From assembly GCA_905250885.1 (NCBI GenBank), contig CAJNOQ010000040.1, forward strand, positions 1-64,000: a stretch of DNA of 64,000 nt, in the 5' to 3' direction. The translations under genes were made by a program, and so were the position numbers. The stretch is from Didymodactylos carnosus (Eukaryota > Rotifera > Eurotatoria > Philodinida > Philodinidae). Of this stretch, positions 25,850 through 40,324 are shown one piece after another; position 1 is the first letter of the stretch; the number at the start of each line of letters is the position of its first letter. The notes under the pieces are model-generated. The model saw nothing but the letters and a program-made list of their open reading frames with translations. It was not told where the DNA came from and did not search any database.

Positions 25850-26829
25850 TAAAAATAAATAACGGGACGGTAGTTAGGTACCGTAAGAGAGCGGTTTGAA
25901 TAGGTACACAAAGTATATTCATTTGCACTTTTATCAAAATCAAAGAATGCCAATACTATACTCCAAAAGGTCTAAAAAATCCATGGAGTCTTGAGAAAAG
26001 GGTCTAGATGTTACATCTTCTGAATACGGACACTTACATAATACCCTACAATATTTTTCAATTAATTAGATTTAGAACTCACATAAAGTTTGTTAATTTT
26101 TTTGGCTGCGTATAGACGTTTTGAAGTAGTTGTTGATCAGTTAATAACGGGTAATCTTTTTTAGTGCTAAAAACTTGTAAATTAAAAAGAGCACTGTAAA
26201 AAGCCTGTTTCGAGAATTGCTCAATTTTTCCAGTTTTTGGGTACTTCTACAGATTGATCAATGATCACACACTCACCACAGTAACATTCCTAGGATATAT
26301 CTGATTGGTTCTCCTCTTGCGAATTAAAGTGTGACAATGTCTTGATAAAAGTTAGTGCCATGCCATATATATATAATACTTTTACGTTGATTCCTTTAAA
26401 CTCCAAATAACACCTCCAAGGAGCCAAAGTTAATGTAAATTGACGTAGATGGTCTCTTTTTGAAGCTACTATTTAGAGCTAAAAGAAAACATCGATACTT
26501 TTATCGTGGCGTCAGTATATGTTAATATCTACAACTGTGCATAGGTGACCGTTAAACAGATGACTGTAGTCGATGACCATTTATCCTCACGTTCTACAGT
26601 GTTTTCGAACCTCAGAGTGAGAAACTTGGGATGTTTTCACAATTTTAAGAAAGGGACTCTGAAAATTATTCTAAACCATCGTTCTCAAGTGAAGTCACCT
26701 ATTTATTTATCTTTGAATTCGTGATCTCTTTTTGCTGTGTTTTTATTTAAATTGATTTTCATCGTTTTCTCGTTCATTGAAATACGAAACATCTTTTTTC
26801 GTGTATTATTTGACGTTGGTTTTTTGCAG
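25850..26829. other. Intergenic region before PMS2
   Basis: No gene recognised. The PMS2 ATG lies immediately after a good acceptor (ttttgcag), so a 5'-untranslated exon may be located here. Confidence 0.4.
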
Positions 26830-29800
26830 ATGACGTCATTAATAAAAGAAATGGATGCGCGAACGCGTGTGCGTATTTGTAGTGGACAAGTTATAATCAG
26901 TTTAGCATCTGCTGTCAAAGAATTAATTGAAAATAGTCTCGATGCTGATGCAACAAAGATACGTACGTTGTTCAAATTGTCATCTTTAAGCTCAATAAAT
27001 GTGTAAATTAGTTGTTTTTGTTTAGAAATCACATTCGAGAATCACGGAAGTGATTTAATAGAAGTTACCGATAATGGTCAAGGAGTCGAAGAAACGAATT
27101 TCGGTGTACTAGGTTTGTATATTTTCCTCAAAATTAATTTTAGCCTCTGTTGTATATTGTTTTATTATTTTGTTTGTTCATTTTCAGTTCAACGTTATCA
27201 TACGTCAAAAATACAAGATCTCGATGATTTGTTACGTTTATCAACATATGGTTTTCGAGGTGAAGCATTAAATTCAATTTGTACATTATCGTACGTATGG
27301 TTATTATCTATTTTATAATTTCTCTTTTTGTATGTCTCTTTTTATTTTTTATTTTAGTCAATTAACTGTTTTAACACGTCATAAAAGTGCAGCGTGTGGT
27401 ACAAAATTAACATTTGATAAAGATGGAAAAATATTACAAAAAATACCATGTGCTAGAGAAGTACGTCATCCTGATGGTACTGTAAAAGAAAAGAGAATTT
27501 AAGACATTTTATGCTACTCAACAATATAATTGGTCTTTCTCTTTTCAAGCATAATTCGTTTGAAACATCGATGGTCTTTTCATTATATAACCATGACTAG
27601 TTATTTTCAGGTTGGCACAACGATGTCAGTTCGTTCATTATTTTCCACTTATCCAGTTCGTCGTAAAGAGTTTTTGTCGAATGTAAAACGAGAATATTCA
27701 AAAGTGTTACATCTAATACAATCTTACGCTCTGATATGTAAAAATGTTCAAATATCTTGTACGAATAAATCAACTGAACATAATAATACAAGTTCAACAA
27801 TTCAGTTAACGACAACACCACATGCGACAATTAAGGAAAATATTATTGATTTGCATGGAACGAAATTTATTGATCATTTAATTGAAATTAAACCTGAACA
27901 ACAAGATACGAGTAATAATGACGTTGATGGTAAATAACGAGCATGTCATTACAATTATTTATGAAAACGATATTCCTAAATTATCTGTTCTAGACGAAGA
28001 TGGTGGTAAAGAAAATCAAGATGAATTAATCTCAAAGTTTAAGTTAGAAGGTTTTATTTCCATTGCTCAACACGGTAATGGTCGTTCAGCATCGGATCGT
28101 CAATATTTGTATATAAACTCACGCCCATGTGATAATGCACGTTTAATTAAAATAATTAATGAAATTTATCGTTCATTTAACCCACAACAGTATCCGATTT
28201 TAATTTTAAATATTCTTATTGATAAATCATCAATTGATATTAATGTCACGCCAGATAAACGAAAAATTTTTATTCACGAAGAAGATAAACTAGTTTTATA
28301 TTTAAGATCAAAATTAAATAAATTATTCGAAACAAATAATGGAGTTTATATTCGATTCAATTCTTTACTACTACCCTCAACGTCAACAGCAAAACCAAAT
28401 GAATTAAAAGAAAGAATTATTGAAAATATGAAACGAAATTATTCAAAAACAACAACGGCAATAGAGAATGATACACCAAAAGCTAAACAGATGAAATTAG
28501 ACCATTTTATTAAACAACAAGATACAACGTTAAATACAGATGCACAACAACAGGTCGGTAATCTTTTGGTCATTTTATTGTTTTATTTAGGACAATATTT
28601 AAATTATATGTATCAATTTTAGCGCATCTCAGTGTCAGATGAAACATTGGTGAATGCGGACGATATTCTTCTCAGCGAGGATGAATCTACGCAAACTTCA
28701 AGTGTTTATTTTATTTTTTTATTTCGTTCATACAAGTGTTTAATTTTTATCGTTGCGTTTTAGATTCTTCTACTACACCTGTTAATCAGACCATTGTTGA
28801 GGCTGTAGCTTCACGAATATTACCAGCTGTCGGCGTATTTACAACGGTATTTTGTTTTAAATGTTAGTTTGACTGATATTAACCTTTGAAGGACTTTCTC
28901 ATAATTTTTGCAGATTGGTAGTCCAAATGAAGAAAATGAAAAAAAGAGTTCATTATGTACACAAGATCGTCAATTCTATACATTTGAACAATATCCAATT
29001 AAAAATCATTCGTCTAATCAACCAACTACAATGGCAACAACTGTTGAAACGTATCATGATAAAATATTAACAAGTCCATCAAAACAAGAATTATTCTATC
29101 GATTAAAACAATTGAGGCAACAAGATACTGAAACAGATGATCTCGCAAAAACTGATCATGATCTACAAACATATTCACAACAAACAAAAACCGATGTTAA
29201 TCTACAAACATATCCGCAGCAAACAAAAACTGATCTTGATTCAACAATTACTACTACGCCAAAAATTACTACAGATGATCAAACGGAACCGGTAAAAATT
29301 ACTTCATGTTGTTTTATCCTTCTATTGAAACACAGCTAATTTATTTGTGTTTGATTTCAGACGGTTCGTTCGTACAAAACGGTTGAAATGACAGTTAAAT
29401 TTGATTTTGAAAAGTTGAAAAGAAGGTGGGAAATGAAACAAAATAAAAAGAACAATGCACAACCGGCACCCTCAAATTTTGAGGCGAAAATATCAGTAGA
29501 AGATAATCAAGCGGCTGAAATTGAATTACAACGACAAATAGATAAAACTGATTTTAAAATGTAAGAATAAGGCATTTTTTTGGCTATTCTTCAAAATTTG
29601 CATTTGTCTTTGAATATTAACGAAAATTTGGCTTTTCAAAGGAAACTTATCGATTTTGTCCAGAAATTTTCACTTACCGTCTAAATTCTAATAAAACTTG
29701 CAAATGCAATCATCTGTTTGATTATTTGTGTTTTAGTATGAACATTATTGGTCAGTTTAATCTCGGTTTTATAATTACTTGTCTTGATCGAAAAAATTTG

Positions 29801-30810
29801 TTTATAATTGATCAACATGCCGCAGATGAAATATATAATTTTCACATGTTGCAAGAGACAACACAATTTGAATATCAAAAACTATTACTGCCAAAATATT
29901 TATCATTAGATTATTCACAAGAATTAATTCTGAAACAACATTTAAATGTTTTCAAAAAACTTGGGTAGGATTGTAGAAAGAGATAGCAAAAAAAGCACCT
30001 CTAAAAAATTGTTTACAACTGTCAAATTCAAATATAGTTTAAAGAAAAAATGAATGTTTTGGTTTGATTTAGTAAATATTATTGGTTGTTTTTCTATTTA
30101 TCTAGTTTTGATATTAGTATCGATGAACAAGCACCAATCGGAAAACGTTGTCAAATGTCAACATGTCCAACAGCAAAATCAATGTTTTTTGGTCCCGATG
30201 ATGTAGATGAAATTTTAAATTATTTAACAGATAGCTGTGGATCCGGTAATGTTGATGAAGAAAACTCATCAATTGATCAATATTATGTGTCATCAAAATT
30301 ACGAAAATTATATGCATCAAAAGCATGTCGAAAATCAGTCATGATTGGCTCAGCACTGAGCTACAATAAAATGAGAATAATTACTGATCATTTGAGTACA
30401 ATACAAAAGCCTTGGGTATGTTTATTGTTCATCTACATTGATTAAACACTTCACTTAATATTTCTGTATTTTCAGAATTGTCCTCATGGCCGTCCAACAA
30501 TACGTCATCTATTCAATTTTGACCAAATAGAGTCCACATTCATTGATGGCTATGTTGTACAGGTATGTATAATTCATAAACACCGACCAGTTTCTTTTTT
30601 GTTTAGAACAACTTTTCATATTTAGAATATCGGCAATTGAAACGTCCTCAATATAAACCCGGTGTGTGTGTGTATATATGTATATCAGACAATCTATTGA
30701 TGAAATTTTTCTATTCTATATGTTTTATTAATACTAGATATAATGTGTGATATATTTGTAACTGATGTATTTATCATCTCTCTTTTGTTTTTTTAGAAAT
30801 CGAAACTTGA
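26830..30810 (+). CDS. PMS2: PMS2-type MutL homolog (mismatch-repair endonuclease subunit)
   Basis: Partner of MLH1 in the MutLalpha heterodimer that nicks the daughter strand in mismatch repair. Exons: 26830-26962, 27026-27112, 27188-27290, 27358-27460, 27611-27929, 27994-28553, 28623-28701, 28764-28846, 28914-29291, 29361-29560, 29737-29964, 30106-30415, 30476-30562, then probably 30607-30661 and 30797-30810. All phases close, giving about 912 aa. GHKL ATPase motifs are intact: [27 protein letters not shown] and [17 protein letters not shown] long low-complexity linker precedes the MLH1-binding/endonuclease half ([42 protein letters not shown]). The metal motif DQHAx2Ex4E ends in His here. 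The last two exons are tentative: skipping 30607-30661 would end at 30823 instead. Confidence 0.94.
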
Positions 30811-31004
30811 TAATAAAAATTAAATTTGTGATATTTTTTTGAAAACTTCGATAATAAAACCATGTCAATTAAGTATTATTCGAATCGAGAATAAATGTTT
30901 GTCCATCAGTCACTTTACTGTTATTATCTTTATACCAAAGACTGAAAGCAAGCGGTGATGAAGAATCTTTCAGACGCTTTGATAGTGGTACATGAAATTG
31001 TTGA

Positions 31005-33683
31005 TTATCTTTTTTCTGTAATTGGGCATTTCGTAAATATATTTCTTTTAATTTTTTCAACCTCAATGGCTAAGGGTATTTGGACATTTGATTGTCGAGA
31101 AAGATATTCAGCACCAGATATGACAGTGCTTGATCGCGTTCTTTTTGTTGTGTCCAATATCGAATTTTTTGACATTGGTTTTATTAATCTAACTCGTCGT
31201 TCTTTCAAGTTGAACGAAACATTTTCCGAAATTGACTTTGTTTCTTGTGAACTTCTTATTTGTTGTCTCGCTGATTCTTCAGGTGATGTAGTTTGAGTCT
31301 TTCGAACTTTTAATAAAGTTGAGACAAGTTTTGCTGCATATTGACTAGAAGTCTTGTTTCCAGATGCAATATGTGTAAAGGGTTCTTGTTTTGTAGTATC
31401 TAAATTGCTTGTTGATTTATCTGAACACATACTACCACTAGATGTTGAATTAAATGAAAGCTTTTGTGCATTTTTTTGCATTTGATGATTGCTGTTTGGT
31501 TGTTGTTGTGTTTCGTTTCTTGTTTGTTGTTCATTAAGATTAGAAATTCCTCGAATATTATTCTTCGTTTGTAGGCCATAATTATAATGATCAATACTTC
31601 TGTTAAATAAACTATTAACCATTTTTACTGATTTCTTGGGTTTATCGACTAGTTCAGTCTCATTCATTAGAGTAGGAGCTGCATATATTCCTCTCACGTA
31701 TCTCGGTAATGTTGAGTTTGAGTTATCTCTTTCAATTGTTTTGTCTTTGTTTGCTTTTGTTTGCTTGTTGTTATCGTGCTTTTTATCTTGTACAGATTTT
31801 CCGATAGCGCATAAATTATCGTTAGAACTTCTTGTAAAAGCATTTTGACTCCACGATCTATTTCTGAAATGAAATCAGTAAAATAGACATACAAAAGCTG
31901 TTTCAAAACACTTTGGTTTGAACTTTTCGAAAAATGCATCGGCTCTATTTAGTATGAAAGACTTTTTTTAAAGAATCCGTAAAAACGAAAAAAACATTTT
32001 GATTAGCGAAGTCATCGAGTGATAGTTTTCCTCTTCTATTTCCATCGTTGTTTTCAACATTGTATTCAAATATTCATATCAAAAATATAAACAAGGCGTG
32101 AGTGATCAATTTGTGATTGATATAAACGAATAAAGACCTTTTGTTGTCTCCACTGTTTGTGTTTTCACGAACACAGATTTATGTTGTGTTTGCATCACAA
32201 TTAGGTTATTAGCAGGGTCGTCTATTCTGGGTGTGCGTGCGAGGGTGCATATTCCCTCAATTATTCAAATATTATCTTTTTTTGAACAGTTACGCGGAAA
32301 CCACTCCAACTGTCTGCTAGCTTTTTTCACGAAATATAGTGGACAATAGGTAATCGAGTGTGCTGAATCTGAATAGCATAGTGGTTTGGGCGTTTAGGCC
32401 TCCAGAGATCGGTTTTCTGGGAAACCAGTTTTTCAGAAACTCTAAAAAAGAACCCAAGCCTTTTTTAATGAGGCATAATTGTAGCTCGCATATTTCTGAT
32501 TAAAATGAGACATCTCCCAGCTCTACATGACCTTTCTTTGCAAAGTTATAGAATTTACAAGAAAGGCTCTAAATATTCATTGTCAGCTCAAAGCTACAGA
32601 AATAAGAAGAAATTAATTCAGGGCTTTTCTTGTAAAGTCTATAACTTTGCAAAGAAAGGTCATGTAGAGCTGGGAGATGTCTCATTTTAATCAGAAATAT
32701 GCGGGCTACAATTATGCCTCATTAAGAAGAGTTTGAGTTCTTTTTTAGAGTTTCTGAAAAACTGGTTTCCCAGAAAACGGTCTCTGGAGGCCTAAACGCC
32801 CAAACCACTATGCTATTCGGATTCAGCACACTCGATTACCTGTTGTCCACTAGATTTCGTGAAAAAAGCGATGGGACAGTTGGAGTGGTTTCCTCTTTAG
32901 ACCTAGAAAAAAATAATTTGATTCTATCTCTGCGAGAATCTTTGTTACACTCCTCCTAATGTGGATTCCCTACTGACAGTCACGGTTATTGGTAATCAAA
33001 AATAAATCTTTACCCCAGTATGAAGTAATCATTATCTGATGAGAAGCAGATCCTTGTGTACATGTAACAAATTTTCACCTCTTTTTGATTTGAAAAAGAG
33101 TTTCCGTTTTGGTTTGATCTGGTTTGACTTGAGATTTTTAAAACACAGGAACAGATTCAACCTCTGGTTCGTTCGTTTCTTTCTCATTTTTTCTTCGTGT
33201 CGCTGCCTTCATGTGAAAGCAGATATATGAGAGCGGTAAAAATGAAAGGAACCAACATCTTATGTCAATCATCTCTACTAAATGCTCGAGATGGACGCAG
33301 TTTCAATGATTCTGAATTAAACTCGATTAGTAAATTATATAATACCTTACTTGGTCATTGATTAGGTTTGAAAACGGAAGATCATCTGCTTCAACTCTTT
33401 TCCGGTGATGATCATCTGATACTGGAGTGTTTTTTTCGAAAGTTTTCGTCATACATTCGGACTGTATGTTGCATTGTCTCCAATCTTCTTCAGGAAGAAT
33501 TGTTGGAATATTATTAGCCGTTTGATTGAACCATGTAGAATTATAAATCAAACCTCTTTGTAAACCTGATGCTGTTACAATGTGACATATGAGACCAGAC
33601 ATCTGTTTATCTAGTGCAGCTTGATTTGCGGGCAATAATAGAAGAATTCCATAATTTCTACTAAATAAAGGTGTATTAGACAT
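31005..33683 (-). CDS. Unrecognised protein, convergent with PMS2
   Basis: The 5' exon (33351-33683) starts MSNTPLFSRNYGILLLLPA and runs 111 codons to a donor (gtaagg). The main 3' exon starts after an acceptor at 31863 and is open for about 285 codons to a stop at 31005; it is rich in Asn, Gln, Ser, Thr and Lys, with no membrane segments or known motifs. The simple join of these two exons does not keep phase (0 against 2), so a small exon is probably missed in the 1.5-kb intron, which also contains a hairpin element. The frame offset by one over 30869-31066 also looks coding (PLSKRLKDSSSPLAFSLWY), hinting at an alternative 3' end or a frameshift. Function unknown; likely a disordered, lineage-specific protein. 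Confidence 0.5.
32290..32899. mobile_element. 600-bp hairpin MITE in an intron
   Basis: The left arm (about 32290-32566) and right arm (about 32623-32899) are near-perfect reverse complements around a loop of about 56 nt. Outer termini read gcggaaaccactccaactgt and, inverted, gaggaaaccactccaactgt. No transposase is encoded, and no target duplication was recognised. The open frame 32505-32690 spans the loop and is a by-product of symmetry. Part of the arm resembles sequence at 53026-53095. Confidence 0.75.
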
Positions 33684-33882
33684 TATTGTGCTATAATAAA
33701 ACTCAACGGAAATCAATGATAGCGCTATAATAACTCTTTTTCTTAGTTACTCAATATGAGTTAGGTTTGTTTGTGTAAAGTTTACAGTTTGTCGTCTGAA
33801 GTATCATTTTCAACGTCGAACGTTCATTTTCTCTTCAACTACTTTTGAACAGCTGTTGTCATTTCGATTTCTTTTTTTGTAG

Positions 33883-34035
33883 AACAAATAACATTCTAGT
33901 TGCTTTTGCTTCCTGTTCTACGTCTTCTGAGATACAAATTTTAGCCTTGAATCAAAGGTCGAAAATGTTTCATCAAACATTTAAAAACGCCTGTTCATTG
34001 TTTCATGATCCTCAAGGATTTGATTTTATAGCTTG
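33883..34035 (+). other. Exon-like open segment, no partner found
   Basis: After a strong acceptor (ctttttttgtag) there is a 50-codon frame ending in a stop, with balanced composition (NNILVAFASCSTSSEIQILA, then FHDPQGFDFIA). It could be the last exon of a plus-strand gene, but no upstream exon was found because the divergent minus-strand gene occupies that space. Product not recognised. Confidence 0.25.
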
Positions 34036-35983
34036 ATTTTGACACTATTATCCAGAGAGATAATACTAATGTAATATTTGATACAGTCTTATTCCAGTGT
34101 TTAAGTAAAACTCAATGACATTGACTGTGTAAATTAGTAGACTATAAATTTTGTTACGATAATTTTGATATTGATTTTTGTCTATAGTAAAAGAAAAAAA
34201 CCAATATTATTATTTCATTGACATTTTTAAATACATTATTTTAAAAATGCTTGAAGTAAGGTATAATAATATTAAATTTTTCAAATAAATGTCTTATAAT
34301 ATTTGATCAAGTTTTTTTCATAAAATTCAAGTACACTGTATATAGTTTACAGGAGGGATACTTGTTCTTCATGAGTTTACAAATATAAAAATGGCTGTTA
34401 GAAAATTTCTTTTTTTTTTTTTTAAGTATAAAAATATAAAAATTACTGTAACAACCAATGTTTTTTATATCTAACATTTTGAAGAACTTATTGTTTTTAT
34501 TAAAATTTATCGTCTTAAAAAAATGTATGTAAATTTATTAGTAAAAATTAATGTACTTCACTTGTAACTTATCTATCGCTCTATTAACAAGTAGCTTCTT
34601 AATAACTAGTAAGTCAATGGTAAAAATTTTCTTGTAAAACTTTTACCTTTCCCAACGTTTTCATTTTATATTATCATTCTCAATAATTTATTCGGCAGAC
34701 ACTGTACACTACTCTTTATTTAGTTATTTCTGGGATGTAAAATTTTATCCTTTATTTAATAGTGACACATTGTTAATTATGTATCAATATACTTTTAGAA
34801 GGCATTCCTATTCCATTAGTTTAACGAATGATGGTGTCTGTTTAATTAATGAGCATCGGCTAACAGCAGTCTCTGTCCGTTCTTCTATGAACAAAGAAAT
34901 GTAACAGTTGGAGTAGAAAATGAAAAAAAAAGGATAAAAATAAATGAAATTTTTGTAATTGTTCTACACATGCTACCTTTTCTTTCATTAGTTTATTATT
35001 TCTATTGTCAAAATGAAATATGAAATATAAAAAGCCGCAAAAGAATAATGGATGAACAGGAAACATCAGCTATTTAAATCGTTCTATGATTGAGTAAGAG
35101 AGAATATAATTTTTTTTCTATGATATTCTATCGTATTAAAGTGAAAATGTGTGAAAGAATTTCTCTTCAGAATTAGATATGAAATAAATATCAATATTAA
35201 AAGAACTAAATATTAATATAAAATTAAATATTTATACTGTAATTATGAAAAAAAACCTATAAATATAGAGATATTTCTTGCATATAATATTATGTTCAGG
35301 AAATTTCTTGTTTTTATAACATAGTTGACTGTATCATTCAATTCAGTAACATTATTTATTATTTTAGAGGATCCAACCATATCAGAGACTGCCCATGTGT
35401 ACTTTTACTGTTTGAAATTCTTGATCTTTTTATAATTCACTAGGCAGTTAGTGTCAGGAATATCAATTTTAAGGATGCACGCTATTTTTTCCTCTGAAGA
35501 ATAGAAAACATTTTGTAGAAAATGAGTGCCAAGCTCTTCTTAGTGGACGTGCAAATAAAAAAGAGATAATGCGCGTCATATTTCTTTTTTTTTTGAATAA
35601 TAAAAAAATGTCTAAAGAAAGCGTTTTCTTCTTTTTTTTTTGTTTTTTTTTAATGTGTCAAAAACGTAATTTGTTGTTATTCTTTTATTTTTCTTATTCA
35701 CAGATAAATTCTGAGAAAAAAAAATGTAGTATGAACTCAAATTATTAAACTCTCCGTTCTTTTTATATTAATCTTCGTAACAGAAATGACTTGAAGCGTT
35801 TTAAACTCAAATTTTTGGTATCAGATTAATCTTTTAATATTTAATCACTTTAACTCACCCGATGTTGGTGTTACATGAGCTAATCTTTCTACCTTTCCTC
35901 TTATTTCACTGTTTCCGTGTATGTATCTGATCTTTCCGCTTCTTCACACTGTTATTCTCTAATTATATGTGTTGTAGTATATA

Positions 35984-36067
35984 TGTATTATATATATATA
36001 TACACATGCACACACACACACAGACACACATTTACAATATACATTTTCTCTCTCTCTCTCTCTCTCG
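35984..36067. repeat. Compound microsatellite (TA, CA, TC)
   Basis: Consecutive TA, CA and TC dinucleotide tracts. The small open frames on both strands across it are simple translations of the repeat. Confidence 0.85.
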
Positions 36068-39000
36068 CTGTCTCTTCCCTTCTATATGTACTGCTATGTG
36101 GAGAATTTGAAAAGAAATTTCTCTTTTCTTTCTCTTTTTCCTCATCATCTATTATGCTTGGTAAAACACACAAATAATGATGATGTGTTATATATTCCCA
36201 GCTTTTTTTAAATCTTCCTAAGCTCTTCGTTAAAAGTTTAGACTAGATTAACTCATGCACCGTGAAGAAAATAATGAATAACGTAAATGAACATTAGTTG
36301 CATCATTTCAAGTAAGTAATAAATGAGTAATTTTTTAAAATGTAAAAAGATTTAGAACAACTTTGATGTTTACCTTTGTTTAAAATTTAAAAGTTCTTGA
36401 TTCTGTAGGTCTTCATGAGAAAAATGTTTAAATATTGAAGATTTTTTGTAAGAAAACAAATTTACGTACTTAATTGGTGATCAGTTTAATCAGAGTTCAT
36501 AAATAATTCTAAATACTTCTTTCTATGTTTCTCATTATATACTAGGTAACTGTAGCGTAGGACAAAGTTTGAAAATGCTTTTCTAAACATGAGATACAGA
36601 AAGAACATTCTTCTTTATATTGCATTGGGCTAGATAATTACATCGCACAATTAACTACGATAGTACTGATATAGTATTATTTAGTTTTTAAGTATTCAGG
36701 TAGTAAAAAGCACAATAATGAAACATTGAGGGAAGAGGAGAAATTATATTTCTAAATTATTTTGATGAACATTTTCACATCGTGATTACTAATACGACAA
36801 TCCGTGATTGTCTTTTTTTTCTTCTAAATTGCAATACATAGATAGACTAACATGATAAAGCTAAATTACACAAATATTTTTGACATCCGTCAAACGAGAC
36901 GGGTCAGTAGTTACTCTTCTTGGAAAAAATCTATATAATTTCTATTAGTTGATTAAAGATAACTTTCATCTATATATGTGTATGAGAGAAATGATGCTCG
37001 ATTTCCGTCATTTGAGAAATTGATTCTTCACATGATACAAATTGTGCTATATCACACAACACACCATACATATTGCCTGTTTAATAGAGATTGAAATTGT
37101 AACTACAATTATAAAGATCGGACACGAATATGTACAGTTTTAATTTGACTTTTTCATTTTTCAATGTACATAGTCTCATGACACATATTTCCTGACTAAA
37201 ACTGATTAGAAATGAGATTCTACTTCAGTAATACTATTACTAAAAGAAAAAAAAATTGAAAACTGGGAACACTGAACAAAAAAGAAATTCTATTAACTGT
37301 ATTTATTTATTGTGGATTATGAATGTTATTTGTATATGATTCACTACTACTGGTGCACAGGTAAACACGTAGTTGAGATAAAAATCACAATTTTGTTTAA
37401 CAAATCTTTTTTTTTCTTCTTAACAATAGAAATTGATCGACGTGCTCAAGATTAAATATCTATAATAGTAATCGTATCGTTAAAATAGATAGTAAAAATT
37501 GCTCATTTTATTCTCAGTTGAATATAATGTACTAGCACGAGTATTACGTATATAAACTTAATGTTTCTTATCTTCAACAGATTTACTAGAGATTGTTCAA
37601 TTCTCTACGACATTATATAAAACTCTGCTGTCATTTATTTGTAAAGGACTAATTGTAACGTCTGTTAAATGAGTTTAGATGTTACAAGTCTGTGGATTAG
37701 AATTGTGACTATAACATAGCCCATTTGAACGGTTCTAGGCAGTCTCTTCGAGAGTCATATTAGCCAAGTAGCTCAATTGACGGTTTATTCTAGGTGATAA
37801 CTACTCTATGTGTTAGATCTATTAGAATGGAGTGAAACAGAAGTATATTACAATATTGTCTATTAACAGAACTTCATTAAAAAAAAGTTATGAACGTTAA
37901 GTTTCATGTGATCGTAAAGGTACTTGACTATAATTTTTCTCATACCTTTTAATGTTTGTTTTTCTTTTATTTCACAATTGACTAGTTTTTCTGACAAGGA
38001 CGAAAATAGTGGAGAGATTTATGGATATCAATTATTCTCATTCTCTTTAAAAGTGTATACTACAATAGTGATAGATAGAATGTGTGAAAACACAGTGTAA
38101 CATTATTCAATATAAAAAGAACAATAGCTTGGAACGATGACTTCATTAATATATTTATGAGAATAGTGACAGCATTATCTTTAAAGGCCATGATCTTGCA
38201 TAATAATTATAGTGTCGATTATGACGGTAGAGAGTTGTAGATATTGTAAAACTTTTACTATAGAAAAAGTACAGTGCTAACAATGGAATATACTGCCAAA
38301 CGTCCATGATTTATTGCCTCTATTAAGCTCTCGTTCCAAAAAGATATCGGACTACTTAAAACTGAATAGTTCGATTTTTCAGCCACCTTCATCAGTAACG
38401 GAAGCGTCAATGCAAGATGTGTGTTTATCTTCTTTCCTCTAAAAGTTCTTTTTCGGGACCTAAAAATGAGTCTATTCAAAAATAGTGAAAAAATATTATA
38501 AAATATAAATGCTCTATGTAAAATCGGCCGAATTTTTTCATTTTAATCTTTGACAAACGGAATTTGGAATAAAATCGTTGGTCTGTACATACAAAAATAT
38601 TTTCAATTTTATCAGACAAGCAATGAAATCATTTTTCCTCATAGAACACAGCATCAATCTATGAATAAGATGTAGCTGAGGGATTAAGGAAAAAAATTAT
38701 TCAAGAAAACTAAAATCGATTATCTTATGCAGAAGCACAACAGAAACATAAAGGAGATGTGAAATTGCACAGTAAATAATACTTCAAGAAAAGTTGGCTA
38801 ACCGAAACGAATAAGTCGATCTAAATTATTTAATAATAACCATCTGTAAGTGATATATAATTCTTAATATTTTCACCGTAGTATTGTTTTAAAGTATGTT
38901 TTTGACAAGTTCTGCTTTTAAATAATTTGACCTATGTATTTATATCTTTACACAAACAACTAACATTTCTTAAGATTTTATCAGACTGATGAATTTTTAG

Positions 39001-40324
39001 TAAATGTTTGAATGACGGAAAAGGCATCTGATAACTTAGATTTTTTAATTAATTGTGTTCATATTAATGGTTCATCGAGTTATTTCGTGTTACGTTAAAT
39101 CATAGAACATAGATAGATCACATATCTATGCTAAATAAGCAAGAAGAAACTGATGAACATTAGAGATAGTTGGACAGGCGGCTCTTTTTCTTATTAGAAG
39201 GACTAGAGATGATCTTGATATTGACTAATAATTAATCGTGTAAAAAATGCTTTGAAGATAACAACTAAATGTCAGTTATTTCATTTTTGTACAACAATAT
39301 CGAAAATAAAAGGTTTCATTATATTAAAGAAATTTGAGTTATACGAATTTTGAAATAACACTAGACTAGAAATGTTGAACAAACACTAGCAAAACTCATC
39401 ACATAGTACATTGATATTATATAATATAATTCCACATGATAATCTATTCTCACATTAGACTAGGTGAACATATTTGTGTCTGTAAGTGACAAGGACAAAC
39501 ATTAATCAATACTATCACAATAATCGAAGTATAGTTTGTTCAATTATTATTATTTTTCTCTTTTTGGGACACAAGTGTTGACATTTTAAACGAAAGATAT
39601 CATTTTCTCTCTCACATAACTATAACCAAACACGATTAAAAAAAGTGTGATATGTATTATTTGATAACCATCTAACCATCTATTCGATTTCATAAGTTCT
39701 TTTTATAATTAAATTAAAAATTCTCTCTTTCTCTTGAGATACGTTATATATTCAAATAGTATGAATATAGTAGGTAACTATACACCTCTATATTTATTAT
39801 TTATTCAAAAATTCAAACGGTCTAATGAAGCGCAACTTGTATTTATACAAAAAACATGAACTACTATGTATACAAGAGAAAATCTAATATACTAGCTATA
39901 TTAATTAGTTAAAAAGCCGTGTCAAAAAAACGTATACTTATTTATGAATCTAAGAGTATCTATAAATATATATATTTTATCATAGTAATAAAATTTTTTG
40001 TTCTTTTCATCATTTATTGCATAAAATTTAGTGTAGTGAGAGAAAAAAATATATTTTCATAATAAGAAAATCTCGTAAGATTTGAGTACGATAAGCGGTA
40101 TGCCATTGTGAGTCAAACATTTTTTTAAAGTGTATTAGTAAGCACATAAGATTCAAAAGCAAATTAATTAGACAAAAAGGATTTACTTTTAAGATAGATA
40201 GAATAGCTGTTAAATATTTCTTTTTCAGCTTAAAATCAGAAATATAGTAACGGGCGTCTTTCAAAGTTCTTTATAAAATTTGATAATTTGTTTTCATTCC
40301 GATTAAAAAAAAATCATGACATCA

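Noticed and set aside
32505-32690. 61-codon plus-strand frame
   Set aside because: It spans the loop of the intronic hairpin and reads the same sequence forward and back.
35917-36177. Frames over the microsatellite block
   Set aside because: Translations of TA, CA and TC dinucleotide repeats.
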